Of a DNA stretch of 64,000 bases, positions 1 through 10,504 are shown in pieces. The position numbers and the translations under genes were made by a program. Position 1 is the stretch's first letter, and each line of letters opens with the position of its first letter. The notes under the pieces were generated by a model. It did not search any database. It saw nothing but the letters and a program-made list of their open reading frames with translations, and was not told where the DNA came from. The DNA is from Sapria himalayana (taxonomy: Eukaryota > Streptophyta > Magnoliopsida > Malpighiales > Rafflesiaceae). The DNA lies in NCBI GenBank assembly GCA_029783825.1, contig JAREIK010003429.1, positions 75,389-139,388 on the forward strand. The letters run 5' to 3'.

Positions 1-1307
1 TCTATCTATCTAAAAATCTATATGTCTTTCTATCTGTCTATCTTTTTCTCTATATATCTTTCATTCTATATTTCTATCAATTTGTCTAAAAATCTCTTTA
101 TCAATCTTTCTATCAAAGTTTTTATTTATCTGTCAATCAATCTATCTATCTGTCTACCAATCAATTAATCAATATATCTTTCTATCTATTTGTCTACTTA
201 TCTATCTGTCTATCAATCTCTCTATTAATCTATCTATTAAAATATTAATAATCAATGAATCTATATATCTATCTATCTATTTATTTCTTTATTTATCTGA
301 CTATTTATCAGTATATATATCTATCATTCTATCTATTAATCTGTCAGTCTTTATATATATCTATCTATCTATCTATTTGTATATCTATCTATCTGTCAAT
401 CAATCAATCATTCTATCTATCTGTCTATTTATCTATCAATCAATCTATCTATCTATCTATCTATCACTTCTATCTATCTATCTATATATCTCTCTATCTA
501 TCTTTCTGTTTGTTATCTGTCTGTAAATCTGTATATTTATTTCTCTATCTTTCTATAAATAAATCTATCTATTTGTCTATCTATCTATCGATATACCTAT
601 CTATCTATCAATCAATATATTGATCTATTTGTCTATCTTTATGTCTTTCTATTTGTCTATCTATCTATCTATTTTCCTCTCTTTCTCTTTATCTATCTAT
701 ATATCTATCTATCTGTATATCATTCTATCTATTTATCTATCTATTTGTCTGTCTATATATATATATATATCTATCTATTTATCTATTTATCTTTCTTTCT
801 ATCTATCTATATTTCTAACAATCTCTCTGCAAATCTATCTATCAATCTATGTATCAATATATCTATTAATCAATCTATCTATTTGTCTTACAACCTATAT
901 ACATATTTATCTGTCATTCTATCTGTCTACCTATCTATCTATTAATATGCCTATCTATCTATCTATCTTTATATCTACCAGTCTATCAATTTGTTTATAA
1001 ATTTATTTATCAATCTATCTATCATTCTATATTTCAATCTTTTTATGAATATATCTATCTATATGTCTATCAATTTATCTATCTATAAATCTATCTATCT
1101 ATCAATCTATCAATCTCTTTATATATTTATCTACTTATCTATCTCTCAATTTGTCTATCTATGTTTTTATCAATCTGTCAATCTATCTTTCTATCTATTA
1201 ATATATCTACATATCTTTTTTTCTATCTATTTGTCTATCTAATTATCTATCTATTGATGTATCTATCATTCTATCTCTCTATCTATCACTCTTTATATAT
1301 ATATATA

Positions 1308-1338
<31 letters not shown>

Positions 1339-2078
1339 TTGTTTATCTATCAATTAATCATTATATTTGTGTATCTATCTATCTATTTGTCTATCTATCT
1401 AGCATTCTATATATCAGTATATCTATCTTTCTATAAATCTGTCTATCAATCTGTCTATCTATTTGTCTGTCTATCTATCTGTCCATCTATTTATTGAACC
1501 GTCTCTCTATCAATATATCTATCTATGTGTTTATTAATTTGTCTATCTTTCTATCTATCAGTCTATCTATCTATCTGTATATTAATTTGTCTATCTATCT
1601 CTTTATTTATATATCTTTCTACCTATCTGTCTATCTATTTGTCTAACTATTTGTCTATCACTCTGTCTATATATATGTCTATCAATCTCTTTATCTATTT
1701 GTCTATTAATCTATCTATTTGTCTATCTATCTATTGATCTATCTAAATATCTACCTATTTATTTGTCTATATATATGTCTATCTATCTTTCTATCTTTCA
1801 ATTTGTCTATCTATCTATCTAACTATCTATCTGTCTATCTATCTCTCTATCTATTTGTTTTTCAATCTGTCTATTTATCTTTCTATCAATCAACTATCTA
1901 TCTGTCTATCAATCTATCTATCAATCTTTCTATCAATCTATCAATCTATCAATCTATCAATCAATCTATCTTATAATATATATTTATCTAACTATCAATC
2001 ATTCAATCAATCTATCTATATTTCTATCTATCTATCTATCTATCAATGTATTTGTTTATCTATCTATATAGCTATATG
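1..2078 (+). repeat. Degenerate TCTA tetranucleotide array A
   Basis: The whole stretch is built of TCTA units with frequent TCAA, TTTA, TGTC, TCTT and TATA variants. The array runs off the left edge of the window and stops at the left end of CACTA element 1. Because TCTA repeats contain no stop codon in any plus-strand frame, they produce long Leu-Ser-Ile-Tyr reading frames that are not genes. Confidence 0.97.
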
Positions 2079-2510
2079 TACTACAATAAAATATCGATTT
2101 AGCTAGGGAAATTTTACTACGGCTAAAATCCCAACCTAATTAGTGAGGGATTAGCTAGGGAATAACAAAGAATTTTTGATTTTACATTAAATTAAAATTT
2201 TGCAATAGATTAGTGATGAATTAGTGATGTAAATGTTCGATTGAAAATATTTTGATGCTAATATTTTCGTAGATTTCTACACAAAAAAAGTAGGGAATTT
2301 AGTGATGGATTTAGTGATGGTATATTCCTAGCTAATTAGATCAAGACAAAATCAATCATTTAATAATTATATGGATTTTTTTTACTTTTTATATTTTATT
2401 GCAAGTGATTATTTCTTAAATTTTATTTTTCACAAAATATATCCATTTAGTTAGGGATTTTTCCCTAACTATTTGGGCTGGGGATAATTTTCATCACTAT
2501 TTAATGATTT
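2079..2510 (+). repeat. Element 1 left subterminal repeats
   Basis: Repeated short motifs of the types TAGCTAGGG, TTAGTGATG and TTAGTTAGGG crowd the first few hundred bases. In CACTA elements such subterminal repeats bind the element's own TNPA-like protein; here that role is inferred from position only. The same motifs, inverted, occur at the right end of element 4 (56660-57324). Confidence 0.75.
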
Positions 2511-2990
2511 AATTTTTTTTATATGTTATTTATTTTAATATTTTATTTAATTTTGTATATTAAAGCTACGTATTCAATGGTCTATTGATGAGCAATCCTT
2601 GAAATACACATTCTACTCTTATATTTATAAAAATAGGTTATTATAAACAAATAATTTAAAAAATATATAAATACAAAAAATTTAATATTAATAAAGACTA
2701 CAATAACTTTTAATAATGGCTATAATAACTATTAATAAAGATTACAATAACATTAAATTATTAATTCTATACTTTTTAAAATTTTTAAAGATATTTTAAA
2801 AAATAAATAAACATATATTAAAATTTCTACTAATAATTTGAAAATTTTAAATTATAAAAAAAAGCACTAATTTTTTATAATTTTTAAAATTAAAATAAAT
2901 TGATATTTAAAGATAAATATAGAGATATTCACCCCTATTGAAATTTATAAGAACTATATAATTGAGTTAATTTTATCTCTAAAGTACCCC
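2511..2990. other. A+T-rich CACTA interior, no gene seen
   Basis: This stretch holds poly-A/T-rich sequence with no coding signal. A segment near 2580-2640 that includes GAGCAATCCTTGAAA matches, inverted, the sequence near 56560-56600 in element 4, showing that the two elements share their 5' ends. Confidence 0.6.
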
Positions 2991-3029
2991 CAATCTGAGC
3001 TAATCTTTAGAGCCAAAACCATGTTTTTA

Positions 3030-3950
3030 TCTCTAAAGATCAGCAGGACTAGGTACAGAAATGTCTTGCCACATTGGAGCGTCAAAGGAAAGCATTGAGC
3101 ATGCTCAAAATTAGGTACAATTTTAAAATTTAAAACATTTATATATTTAGTGGTTATCCTAATAGTCTAAATAAATCAAATCTGTGCATGGTTTTAATAA
3201 TTTTGTTAAAATTTTTTAACATTTGTTATTTTTTAACTTAATAAATACATACTATAGGCTAGAGATTTGGGTCGTAATCCCAATTTTTATGAGATTTTCA
3301 TAAAGATGCATGTAGAGAAAGAGGATTATCAGTTTGTTGACAAAAAGTCTTAGATGATTACTGTAAGAATCTATTATATTAATAAAATTTTATGATACTA
3401 GAGTAAATTTTGAAAGTTGTTTAGAATACAAAACATTAAATTTACTTTATGTATATCTAGAATAGTATTTTTCTATATTTTATCACAAGAATTCATGGAG
3501 GAATGTGCGACATTGGCTTCTCAACAAGTTGAGGGTTCTATGGATCTTCAACCAATTGACTATGATCCTATCTATTTAAAGACAATAGAAGGTCATAAGA
3601 AGCAGTGAGTGTTCGACATCGGCTTGAAGGGACTAGCATTTTATTACAGTAGTCATGCTTCTAATTTATCTATCACATGAATGGTGGATGAGGTGGTCGA
3701 ACAATAAGTAAAAGAAACAAATAAAAGTTTTGAAATTATGGAGACCAAAATGAAAGGGAAGGATGAACAGATATCTCATTTGAAGGAAGAAATGCAAGAA
3801 ATTAAAGAAATGAATGATGAGATGAAAAAAATGAATGATGAGATGAAAGAAATTAAGAATTTAATGCAACTGCAGATGTACTATATGGAGTCACAATTAG
3901 TGGAATTGATGCGACATATAACATTTCAAGATCCAACTGCAAACTAGGTA
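3030..3950 (+). pseudogene. Transposase_24 (Ptta/En/Spm type) pseudogene, element 1
   Basis: This is the plant CACTA accessory transposase gene, the family of Pfam Transposase_24. Three blocks are visible. About 3040-3115 gives a degenerate match to the HTGGS...EH motif (here CHIGASKESIEHAQ). About 3290-3355 gives MHVEKEDYQFVDKKS, the family's 'THTRK..G.FVDEKS' block. From 3486 to 3947 follows the C-terminal part, including DYDPIYL and a long Glu/Lys/Met coiled coil ending MESQLVELM. The last block has three in-frame stops (3606, and two between 3676 and 3708) before the final stop at 3945. Homologous copies lie at 17645-18580 and, on the minus strand, 34370-36210. The encoded protein cannot be full length, so the gene is dead. 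Confidence 0.85.
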
Positions 3951-5430
3951 GGAGAGGCTAGCATAAATGCACCAACTAATAATGAGGATAATTTTGTATC
4001 AGAATTATTTCTGAATTATTTTTGATTTTTGTCTATGCATAGCTAAACAAGATTAGATTTTTTTGGTGGTATCATTTTTCTTTATTCTGGTTTTGTTCTT
4101 TGCTTTGCCGATTAACCTAATCATGAATCTTTGTAGGACATTTGATGTGAGAGGCATAAAAAATTCTGATTCAAATTATTTAGACATTGCCACTATCCTT
4201 CCTATGGATGGGTCTCATCTTTACCGATCTCAGCATGATCAAAGAAGGCTAAGCTTCTATTATCTTTAATATTACTGAAACATTTTATTTTTGCACTCTC
4301 TCTCTCTCTAAACATCATTTCTAGCCATCTTTTAGATATTTGTTGAAGTTATATGACTATCAACTCAAATTCATGTTTTTTTATTTCCATAATTACTATT
4401 TCTATATATCTATGAATATGTTTGTGTGTACCCAAATATTTTTGGTAGAGTTTTAGCCTATTATAGGTATATAAAAGGCTGGGCTTGTCCTCATGGTGAT
4501 AGGAATAGTATGTTAGCTTCTAAAGTTGTGAATGAACACAAAAATTCTAGTCCCATGTAGACATAGGTTTGTTATTGACACTCTTATTTCATGCAGATTT
4601 GCATTGGCACTATTTAGATCTATGAGTACTTTTTATTGTTCATTGGTGGAATTAAACTATTGAATTGTTAATTTCCATAATGATTGCTAATGAAATTCAA
4701 TTAAATGTGTTCATTCGGCTTGTTCTCCCCCTCTTGCATGTTCGTAGTGTCAAGGATGAAAAAGAGCTGAACACGAGGAACTATGGCTATCACTGGAGTT
4801 ATGGTGGGTGCAAATCCACATGCTACACAACTAGCACATCGATGTATCCCCTGCCGATGAGCATGAAAAGAAGAGGAGTGAGAATAGCTTGGAGGAATGT
4901 GAGTCAAGATGCCTTGCTATATGAAGTTTGCAAATTTTGTAGCCATTTTCTTTTTTTTATATTTGGAAGACAAAACATCTAATTTTTGATGTTTTGTTCC
5001 TCTTATTTTCTTTGCATGTGTATTATTTTTATGGAGTGCATATTGTTTTTATGGAGTGCATATTGTTTTTATGGAGTGCATATTGTTTTTATGAAGTGCA
5101 TATTGAATTGTTCTGTAGTTACGTTGATGCATGCAATGAAGTGACGACCTTTACTTTGAACCAAGTGAGGAACCTTATGCCAGCAGAAGCTACCGGGTTG
5201 ATGGACTAATACAATGAAGCTAAGAAATCAAAATCATTGGTGCAAGCACACGGAGAAGGAAAGACCCATTCTAAAAAAACCACATGGGAGCATGGTGCCG
5301 TAGTGGGTGGTAGGGCAGAGCTACCCCATTATAGGCCTTGGGAGTAGAAGAGTTCTGGTTGCGGGGAGGCAATGTGCGAACTTTGATGTGCCAAGCCTAG
5401 ATCGTCGCTTGTATTGCAAGTTTTCCACGA
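3951..5430 (+). pseudogene. 3' exons and introns of the element 1 Transposase_24-type gene
   Basis: Two blocks are conserved at the same spacing in element 2. About 4130-4265 follows the acceptor TTTGTAG (as 18760-18895 does in element 2; a partial inverted match lies near 34085-34200 in element 3). From 5119, after TTCTGTAG, to about 5345 gives a peptide starting YVDACNEVTTF. Element 2 has the same exon from 19253. These appear to be the 3' end of the transposase transcription unit. A segment at about 4745-4915 is less A+T-rich and has no counterpart that I recognised in element 2; its identity is unknown. No intact frame joins the pieces. Confidence 0.55.
5021..5100 (+). repeat. Four tandem 20-bp units next to a splice acceptor
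   Basis: Four copies of the unit TATTGTTTTTATGGAGTGCA lie end to end with only one or two changes in the outer copies. They end just before the acceptor TTCTGTAG at 5111-5118. Element 2 has only two, more diverged, units at about 19199-19238, so the array expanded in element 1. Confidence 0.9.
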
Positions 5431-5589
5431 AAAGTTTTTAGATATATTTTCAAAAATTTAAATAATATTTGCAATCCTTATTAATGTTGATAGGGATGTT
5501 TTGTTTCTTCTTTGTGAAATATAAATGGGATAATACTTTACCTGCTATTCTATATCTATATCTATACCCGCTGTTCTAAATCTATATAA

Positions 5590-5705
5590 GACATCCATAT
5601 ATATTGTAGTGTATATGTATATATACTACAATATATATGTACATATATACTTAGTATATGTACATATACACTATAATATTATATGTACATATATACTATA
5701 TATAA
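5590..5705. repeat. Palindromic A+T tract (TATATGTACATATA type)
   Basis: Short self-complementary words such as ATATATGTACATATATAC recur here. The same kind of tract occurs in every family A element: 19630-20235, 31030-31205, 32090-32285, 33340-33540, 44270-44400 and 45050-45490. Confidence 0.75.
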
Positions 5706-7280
5706 CTATCTTATTCATGAGCACGATGTTTGTGTTATTGCTTATGTTTTGCTAGGTGCCATATTTCCTACTTTATCAATTGATATGTTATTCTATTGAT
5801 AGCTTTTTGGAGGAAGAATTAGCATGTCTTACACATTGAGGCATGCCTAGCACACAGAGGTACACTTTGAGAGTGTAATAGAGATTATTCATCTTGTGAG
5901 TAGCCCTAATAAAAATAACATGTTATATAAGGGCATTGTTTGTATGAGGCTATTCAGCAAGTGTATTATATTTATTTTATGGTTTGTGATTTAATGTTTT
6001 ACATGGTATCAAAAGCGACCCTAGGGAAAGATAAACTCTAGGGGGCTGTGTGTTGGAAAGAGCTGTAAACCCCTAGAAGGAGTGCATCCACTATGCACTA
6101 GCTACCATGATTATCCATGCATTGTTTGCCATGCAATTCTTTGCATGCTCACTGTATGTTATCAAAACCATCACACTCCCACAGTGTGTTATTGAAATCA
6201 TTGCTCGCAAGGTTTAAGCTTCGATTACAACTTCATGAAAGCCATATGCGACCCATAGGGGTGGATGTTGCTGAATCTGAATTTTATGAGCCGGATCAGA
6301 TGCTCTACAACCTCAAAAACAAGCAAGAGGCAAGATGTTGATTTCTCAATGAGTTCATAACAGGCTTGGCATAGCATTGAGCTATGAAAGTTTTTGTTTT
6401 TTTTGTTTTTAATTTGATTTGGTTGCTTGGATAGGGTGTAGACCCTTCTTATCAAGGTGAACCAGATTAGATCGTGACAAATTGAATGCATTGAAACTAT
6501 GAAGTTGTGCAGAGAAGCTGGATGGGCTATTATAATGGAAATGGAGTGCAGGTAAGACATCTACTTGAACATAATGATAGGCGATTTGACAAGCATCCTG
6601 AAGAAGTATATTTGGTATTCTTGTTGATTGAACTCATGTTCTTATGGTTAGAGTAATGTTTGTTCAAAATAGTATTGAGATAAGATTTCATTGATGATGA
6701 TAATGAGAGTTTAAAAGAAAATTTCTATGAAGAAGTAATCAAGTTTTCATGTTTGATACAATTTTTTGTGTGCACGAGATATTCATAGATTTTTTTCTTT
6801 CAAGAATGATATTATAACTAGCTTTTTATTTCTCGTGCATCAAAGCAAGATTAACTATTCATACTTACAACAATCAAATATTCTTTCAAATGTTCATTTC
6901 TTTTTCATAAAAAAAGTTTTCTTACAATTTTCTCAAGCAAAAAATATAATAATAAATTTTAGATCACGTGGGATATGTAGATTAGAAAAAAAATTCATTT
7001 TTGGTAATGATCATTTTCATGCATCAATAGTTCAGTTCAACTAGAAAGGTGTAATATATGGACAAGATAAAGAAATATAAAAAGATAGGAAAATAGTGTG
7101 TGCATGTGTGCATGCACGTGTGTGTGTGTTTGGACACATATAGTTATTCTATATTCATGATGTATGCATGTATATTGCATAAATACATGCCTATTCATTT
7201 TAAGTAAATATAGATAAATATTTGATGCATACCTGCAATTTACCACAGTTCATTAATTTTTTTATTACTGAATATTGCAG
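5706..7280 (+). other. Element 1 interior with exon-like, possibly captured sequence
   Basis: This stretch contains less A+T-biased, exon-like pieces that I cannot assign. About 6200-6340 reads HMRPIGVDVAESEFYEPDQM in the frame of the 6117-6341 ORF. About 6470-6552 reads roughly ALKLCREAGWAIIMEMEC and ends at GCAG/GTAAGA, which looks like a splice donor. Neither continues in one frame with its neighbours. They may be captured host exons upstream of the SmF copy, or the 5' part of that gene region. About 6760-7270 looks like intron, with a GTGTGCATGTGTGCATG-type dinucleotide tract. Confidence 0.4.
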
Positions 7281-9781
7281 ACCATCCCCGTTAATCCCAA
7301 GCATTTTCTTAACAACTTGACTGGGAAGACGGTCATTGTAAAACTCAAGTGGGGAATGGAATACAAAGGTGAGCAACCTTGTGTTCTTTTCTTGTGAATT
7401 GCATTTTTTTCTCATTTGTTTCTATGGTTTCTTTTAGGTTTCATTGCTTCGGTGGATTCCTATATGAACCTACTAGTGTGCAAAAATTCAATACCATGCA
7501 GCATGTTGTGATTCAACTTTCATTTCCATTTTGTTTGGCACTTTCTAATAAGTTTTGTATGGAAATAATACATTTTAAATAAAAAATCCAAAATATAATG
7601 CTAGTTTTAAAAATATTGCCAAACTAATATGTCTGGAAACAACATTACAATTTGTGTCATTGTAAATGACGATCATTGCCACCCTATTGAATTTTAAAAA
7701 TCAAAGGTGGTGTTGTGAATGCCAGCTATTAAATTTTAAAAATTTTAAAATGCAGGCATTGGGAATAATGGGAGAGTGTGGAATCCAACTTAATGAAAAA
7801 CAAGGTTTAACAAGCCGTATCCATGGATATTTGTTCCAGAAGTACATCCACCGCCATGGCTGCCACTGCAAATATCACTCCAGTTCCTGGGAATTCATAA
7901 GAATCCATAAAACCTTTTACCACAGCCAACTCTTCTCCTCCTTCATTTCTTTCTTTCAGTCAATTTGAACCATTGGGGAAGAACTTAAGCTCGCCATTAG
8001 AAACACTAACAAAGACTAAAGATGTGATGAGGGTTTTACAAGTGATGGAGATGAAGAAAAGAAACATCGTGATTAAGGGAGAGTGTATGGCAAGCATAGA
8101 GAGTGTAGTAAGAGGAGTGAGGAAGAAAATGGAAATGGGTTTGATTAGTAACATTTCCTCTCTTCTCTTTAAGGAAACATTCAAAAGTAAATGTTGACCA
8201 GAAATTTATGGAGCTTAAGTGCATCATAGATGGTTATTCAAGTAGAGGTGTTGTTTTATATGTGGTGATCTTAAATGGATCTATGATATGTGGTGATCTA
8301 TGGAATAGGCGGCAAGGATGGAAGAGTATGGCTCATGGGAATCCCCACATTCCAAACTTACATCAAGTGTAAAGTAAGCTTTCTCTCTCTAGAGATTATT
8401 TGGGAACTTCATCCGGTTACTAAAGATTGAATATTAGCCTCAATCTAAACTGGCAAAATGATTCTTTTTTTTTTTACTTTTTTCTCTCAATTTCTCTAGT
8501 GCGATATATCAGTCACATATGCTACCCATCAATGACTCAACTACACACCCACAAAGGCACGCACAAACACATACACCCACACAGTAATCATATGTACCAT
8601 CGTGTCAACTATTGTATATAAGTGTGCATAAACACTTCATATTTCACTAGTCGTGCATTTGATGATGTTTTAAAAAAGAAGAAAAATGGGTGTAGGAGCA
8701 AAACATCTACATGTGAGAGTGGCTCTGGCTGGCAAAATATTGAATCTGGATTACTTACAAAAAGCACAATATCTAGCCACAATTGCTCCATTAACCTCAA
8801 CAAAGAAACTCAAGTTCGAAACCATGAGTTCATTTCTGAGGTTATGCTTGCTCCCGTTTATTGTCGTGGCTCTAGAAGTATAAAAATAAAAAGAGGGGAA
8901 ATGATAAGGTGCCTATTTGTTTTATTAAATATGAAATATGGCCTTGTCATACTCTAATGTATCTATATCTTTTTCTTTCGATTAAATGATGTGTTTTTTT
9001 ATAATCATGATTTAGAGTGAACCAGTCAACTTCAACAAATCAAGAGATTCTTGCCAGAAGTGGCTTCTCCATTCAATCCATAGAAAACCATCAAGTTAAA
9101 TTCATCTTTTTCATCTTCAGTTTTTGCATCATCTCTTGATCAAACCACCAACTTAACTTTGCTGCTCACTTAGAAATCTATATGGCCAAGATACAATATT
9201 GAAAGTAGAAACGAATCCAAACCGAATCTTGTGTCAAACCCGAATTCAAGCTCGAATCTGTCATCATCAAGCGAGGAAGACATTGATGAAGATCTTGATT
9301 TTTAAAATTTAATAACATGGCAATGACTATCGTTAACAATGATGCCCTTTGCCATGCTATTTCCAGATGCACTAGTTTGGTAATATTTTTCAAACAAGCA
9401 TCATATTTTGGAATTTTTATTTAAAATGTATTATTTCCATAAAAAACTCCTTTTTAACTTTCTTATAATTAACCATGGACTGATACGTGAAGCTGAGCAA
9501 CACAGAAGAATATGTTGATGGATAGTTCACTAGAAATCTTGGGAAAATCTAAATTCAGTATTTTAAAAATAAGCTCATGATTATCTCGTTGTATGAAATT
9601 TCTTGCAAATGACAGTTGGGGTTGCATGCACAAGTCTATATATTTATCAGTGACATTGTGTTGTGTTCTTTATTGGTTTGTAAAATCTAGTATGTTATGC
9701 TCCATGTGCAGGTGTAACAATGTTCTCTATCTGTGTGAAGTACCAAAGGACAAAGAACTAGAAGATACTGACCGTGCCTGA
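7281..9781 (+). pseudogene. Captured small nuclear ribonucleoprotein F (SmF) gene, broken
   Basis: SmF is one of the seven Sm proteins that ring snRNAs in the spliceosome. Four exons are visible. 7281-7368, after TTGCAG and before GTGAGC, encodes [20 protein letters not shown] and onward to WGMEYK. 7438-7475, after TTTTAG, encodes FIASVDSYMNLL. 9493-9557 encodes LSNTEEYVDG, a TAG stop, FTRNLGKI, a TAA stop, then IQ. 9712-9781, after GTGCAG, encodes CNNVLYLCEVPKDKELEDTDRA and a stop. Together they cover nearly the whole protein of about 88 residues except the first residues, which normally lie in a separate first exon that I did not find. Codon phases join correctly across all three introns. 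The two stops replace a conserved Gln and a conserved Leu, so this copy is a pseudogene. It lies inside CACTA element 1. Confidence 0.92.
7476..9492 (+). other. Long second visible intron of the captured SmF gene, unassigned content
   Basis: The donor is CTA/GTGTGC and the acceptor GTGAAG/CTGAGC. At 2.0 kb it is much longer than the neighbouring introns (69 and 154 bp). Some parts are not strongly A+T-rich. For example, 7973-8197 stays open on the plus strand (KTKDVMRVLQVMEMKKRNIV), and 8686-8883 also stays open. I recognise no protein family in them, so they may be natural intron sequence or further captured pieces. Confidence 0.4.
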
Positions 9782-9927
9782 GAAAGCTATATGTGTGTTT
9801 TTAAGCCCTTTATTATTTCCTTCTGTTGACTTTGATGGTATGTGTATTAGCATGAAAGTACATTTGGCTGTGTTTACACACACACACACAAATACACATA
9901 CATGCACAAGTATACATACATGCAACT

Positions 9928-10210
9928 GATCACGAGGTTAAAAAAAGTGTTGTTGGAAGAGCAACTAGATACAAAAAGAGCATTGGAAGATAAAAGGAAG
10001 AAGGAGTTGGAGGTGGAGAGGAAATACAGACTAGAACTAAAGGATGCAATGGTGATGGCCATGGATGGACATCCTCGGGTGCTAGAGTAGTAAGTAGATA
10101 TTGAGGAGGTGGGGGCGAAAAAGCAACGCAAATTTCACAAACAGATTATACTTTATGCACTGTCATTAGATACATTGATGTAGAATAAGATGTAATCAAG
10201 TTTTGTTAGG
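9928..10210 (+). pseudogene. Coiled-coil tail and conserved 3' block of the element 1 transcription unit
   Basis: From 9928 to 10090 the plus strand encodes a charged helix (KKVLLEEQLDTKRALEDKRK) ending GHPRVLE and a stop, like the C-terminal coiled coils of plant CACTA proteins. It is followed by a block (to about 10210) conserved in all family A elements, with the core TTATACTTTATGCACTGTCA. The other copies are at 20300-20490 (plus) and, inverted, at about 30790-30970, 31845-32040, 33095-33290 and 44020-44220. It is probably the last exon or 3' untranslated region. A short CA run (9880-9896) precedes it. Confidence 0.5.
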
Positions 10211-10369
10211 TTCCTATTTTAACTATGTAACAAATTATATAAAAATATTTTATTAATTGATTTTATTTTATTATAATTATAAACAATGGTTTATAGTTCA
10301 TGTTTTTATAAAAATATGTTATTAAATTTTATGTGAAAAATTAAAAATATGAAAATAATTTTGGAATGA

Positions 10370-10504
10370 AAATAGCTAGAGATTTTTTTTGTCGCTAATT
10401 TAGCTAGAGATTTTTCTCTCGATAATTTAGCTAATGAATTTTCTCTTGCTAATTTTGATAGGGAAAATATTTACTCTTTAATTTTTGCAACAAGCACTTT
10501 GGAT
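10370..10504 (+). repeat. Element 1 right subterminal repeats, outer part split off by hAT
   Basis: Repeats of TTAGCTAGAGATTTTT and TCGCTAATTT occur here. The remaining part, up to the terminal TTTAGTG at 13905, lies beyond the nested hAT element at 13793-13905, showing that the hAT inserted after the CACTA element was in place. Confidence 0.75.

Noticed and set aside
1..2078. CRISPR array or telomere repeat
   Set aside because: The repeats are tetranucleotides without unique spacers, and the unit is not TTTAGGG.
255..2106. Long Leu-Ser-Ile-Tyr reading frames in the TCTA arrays (also in 13944-14675, 21763-24391, 38748-43442, 57433-59943, and on the minus strand in 59923-63955)
   Set aside because: TCTA repeats contain no stop in any frame of that strand, so long frames arise by composition alone; there is no start context, domain or conservation.
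9593..9781. Separate 62-residue gene
   Set aside because: Only the part from 9712 is the last SmF exon; the upstream part is intron read through.
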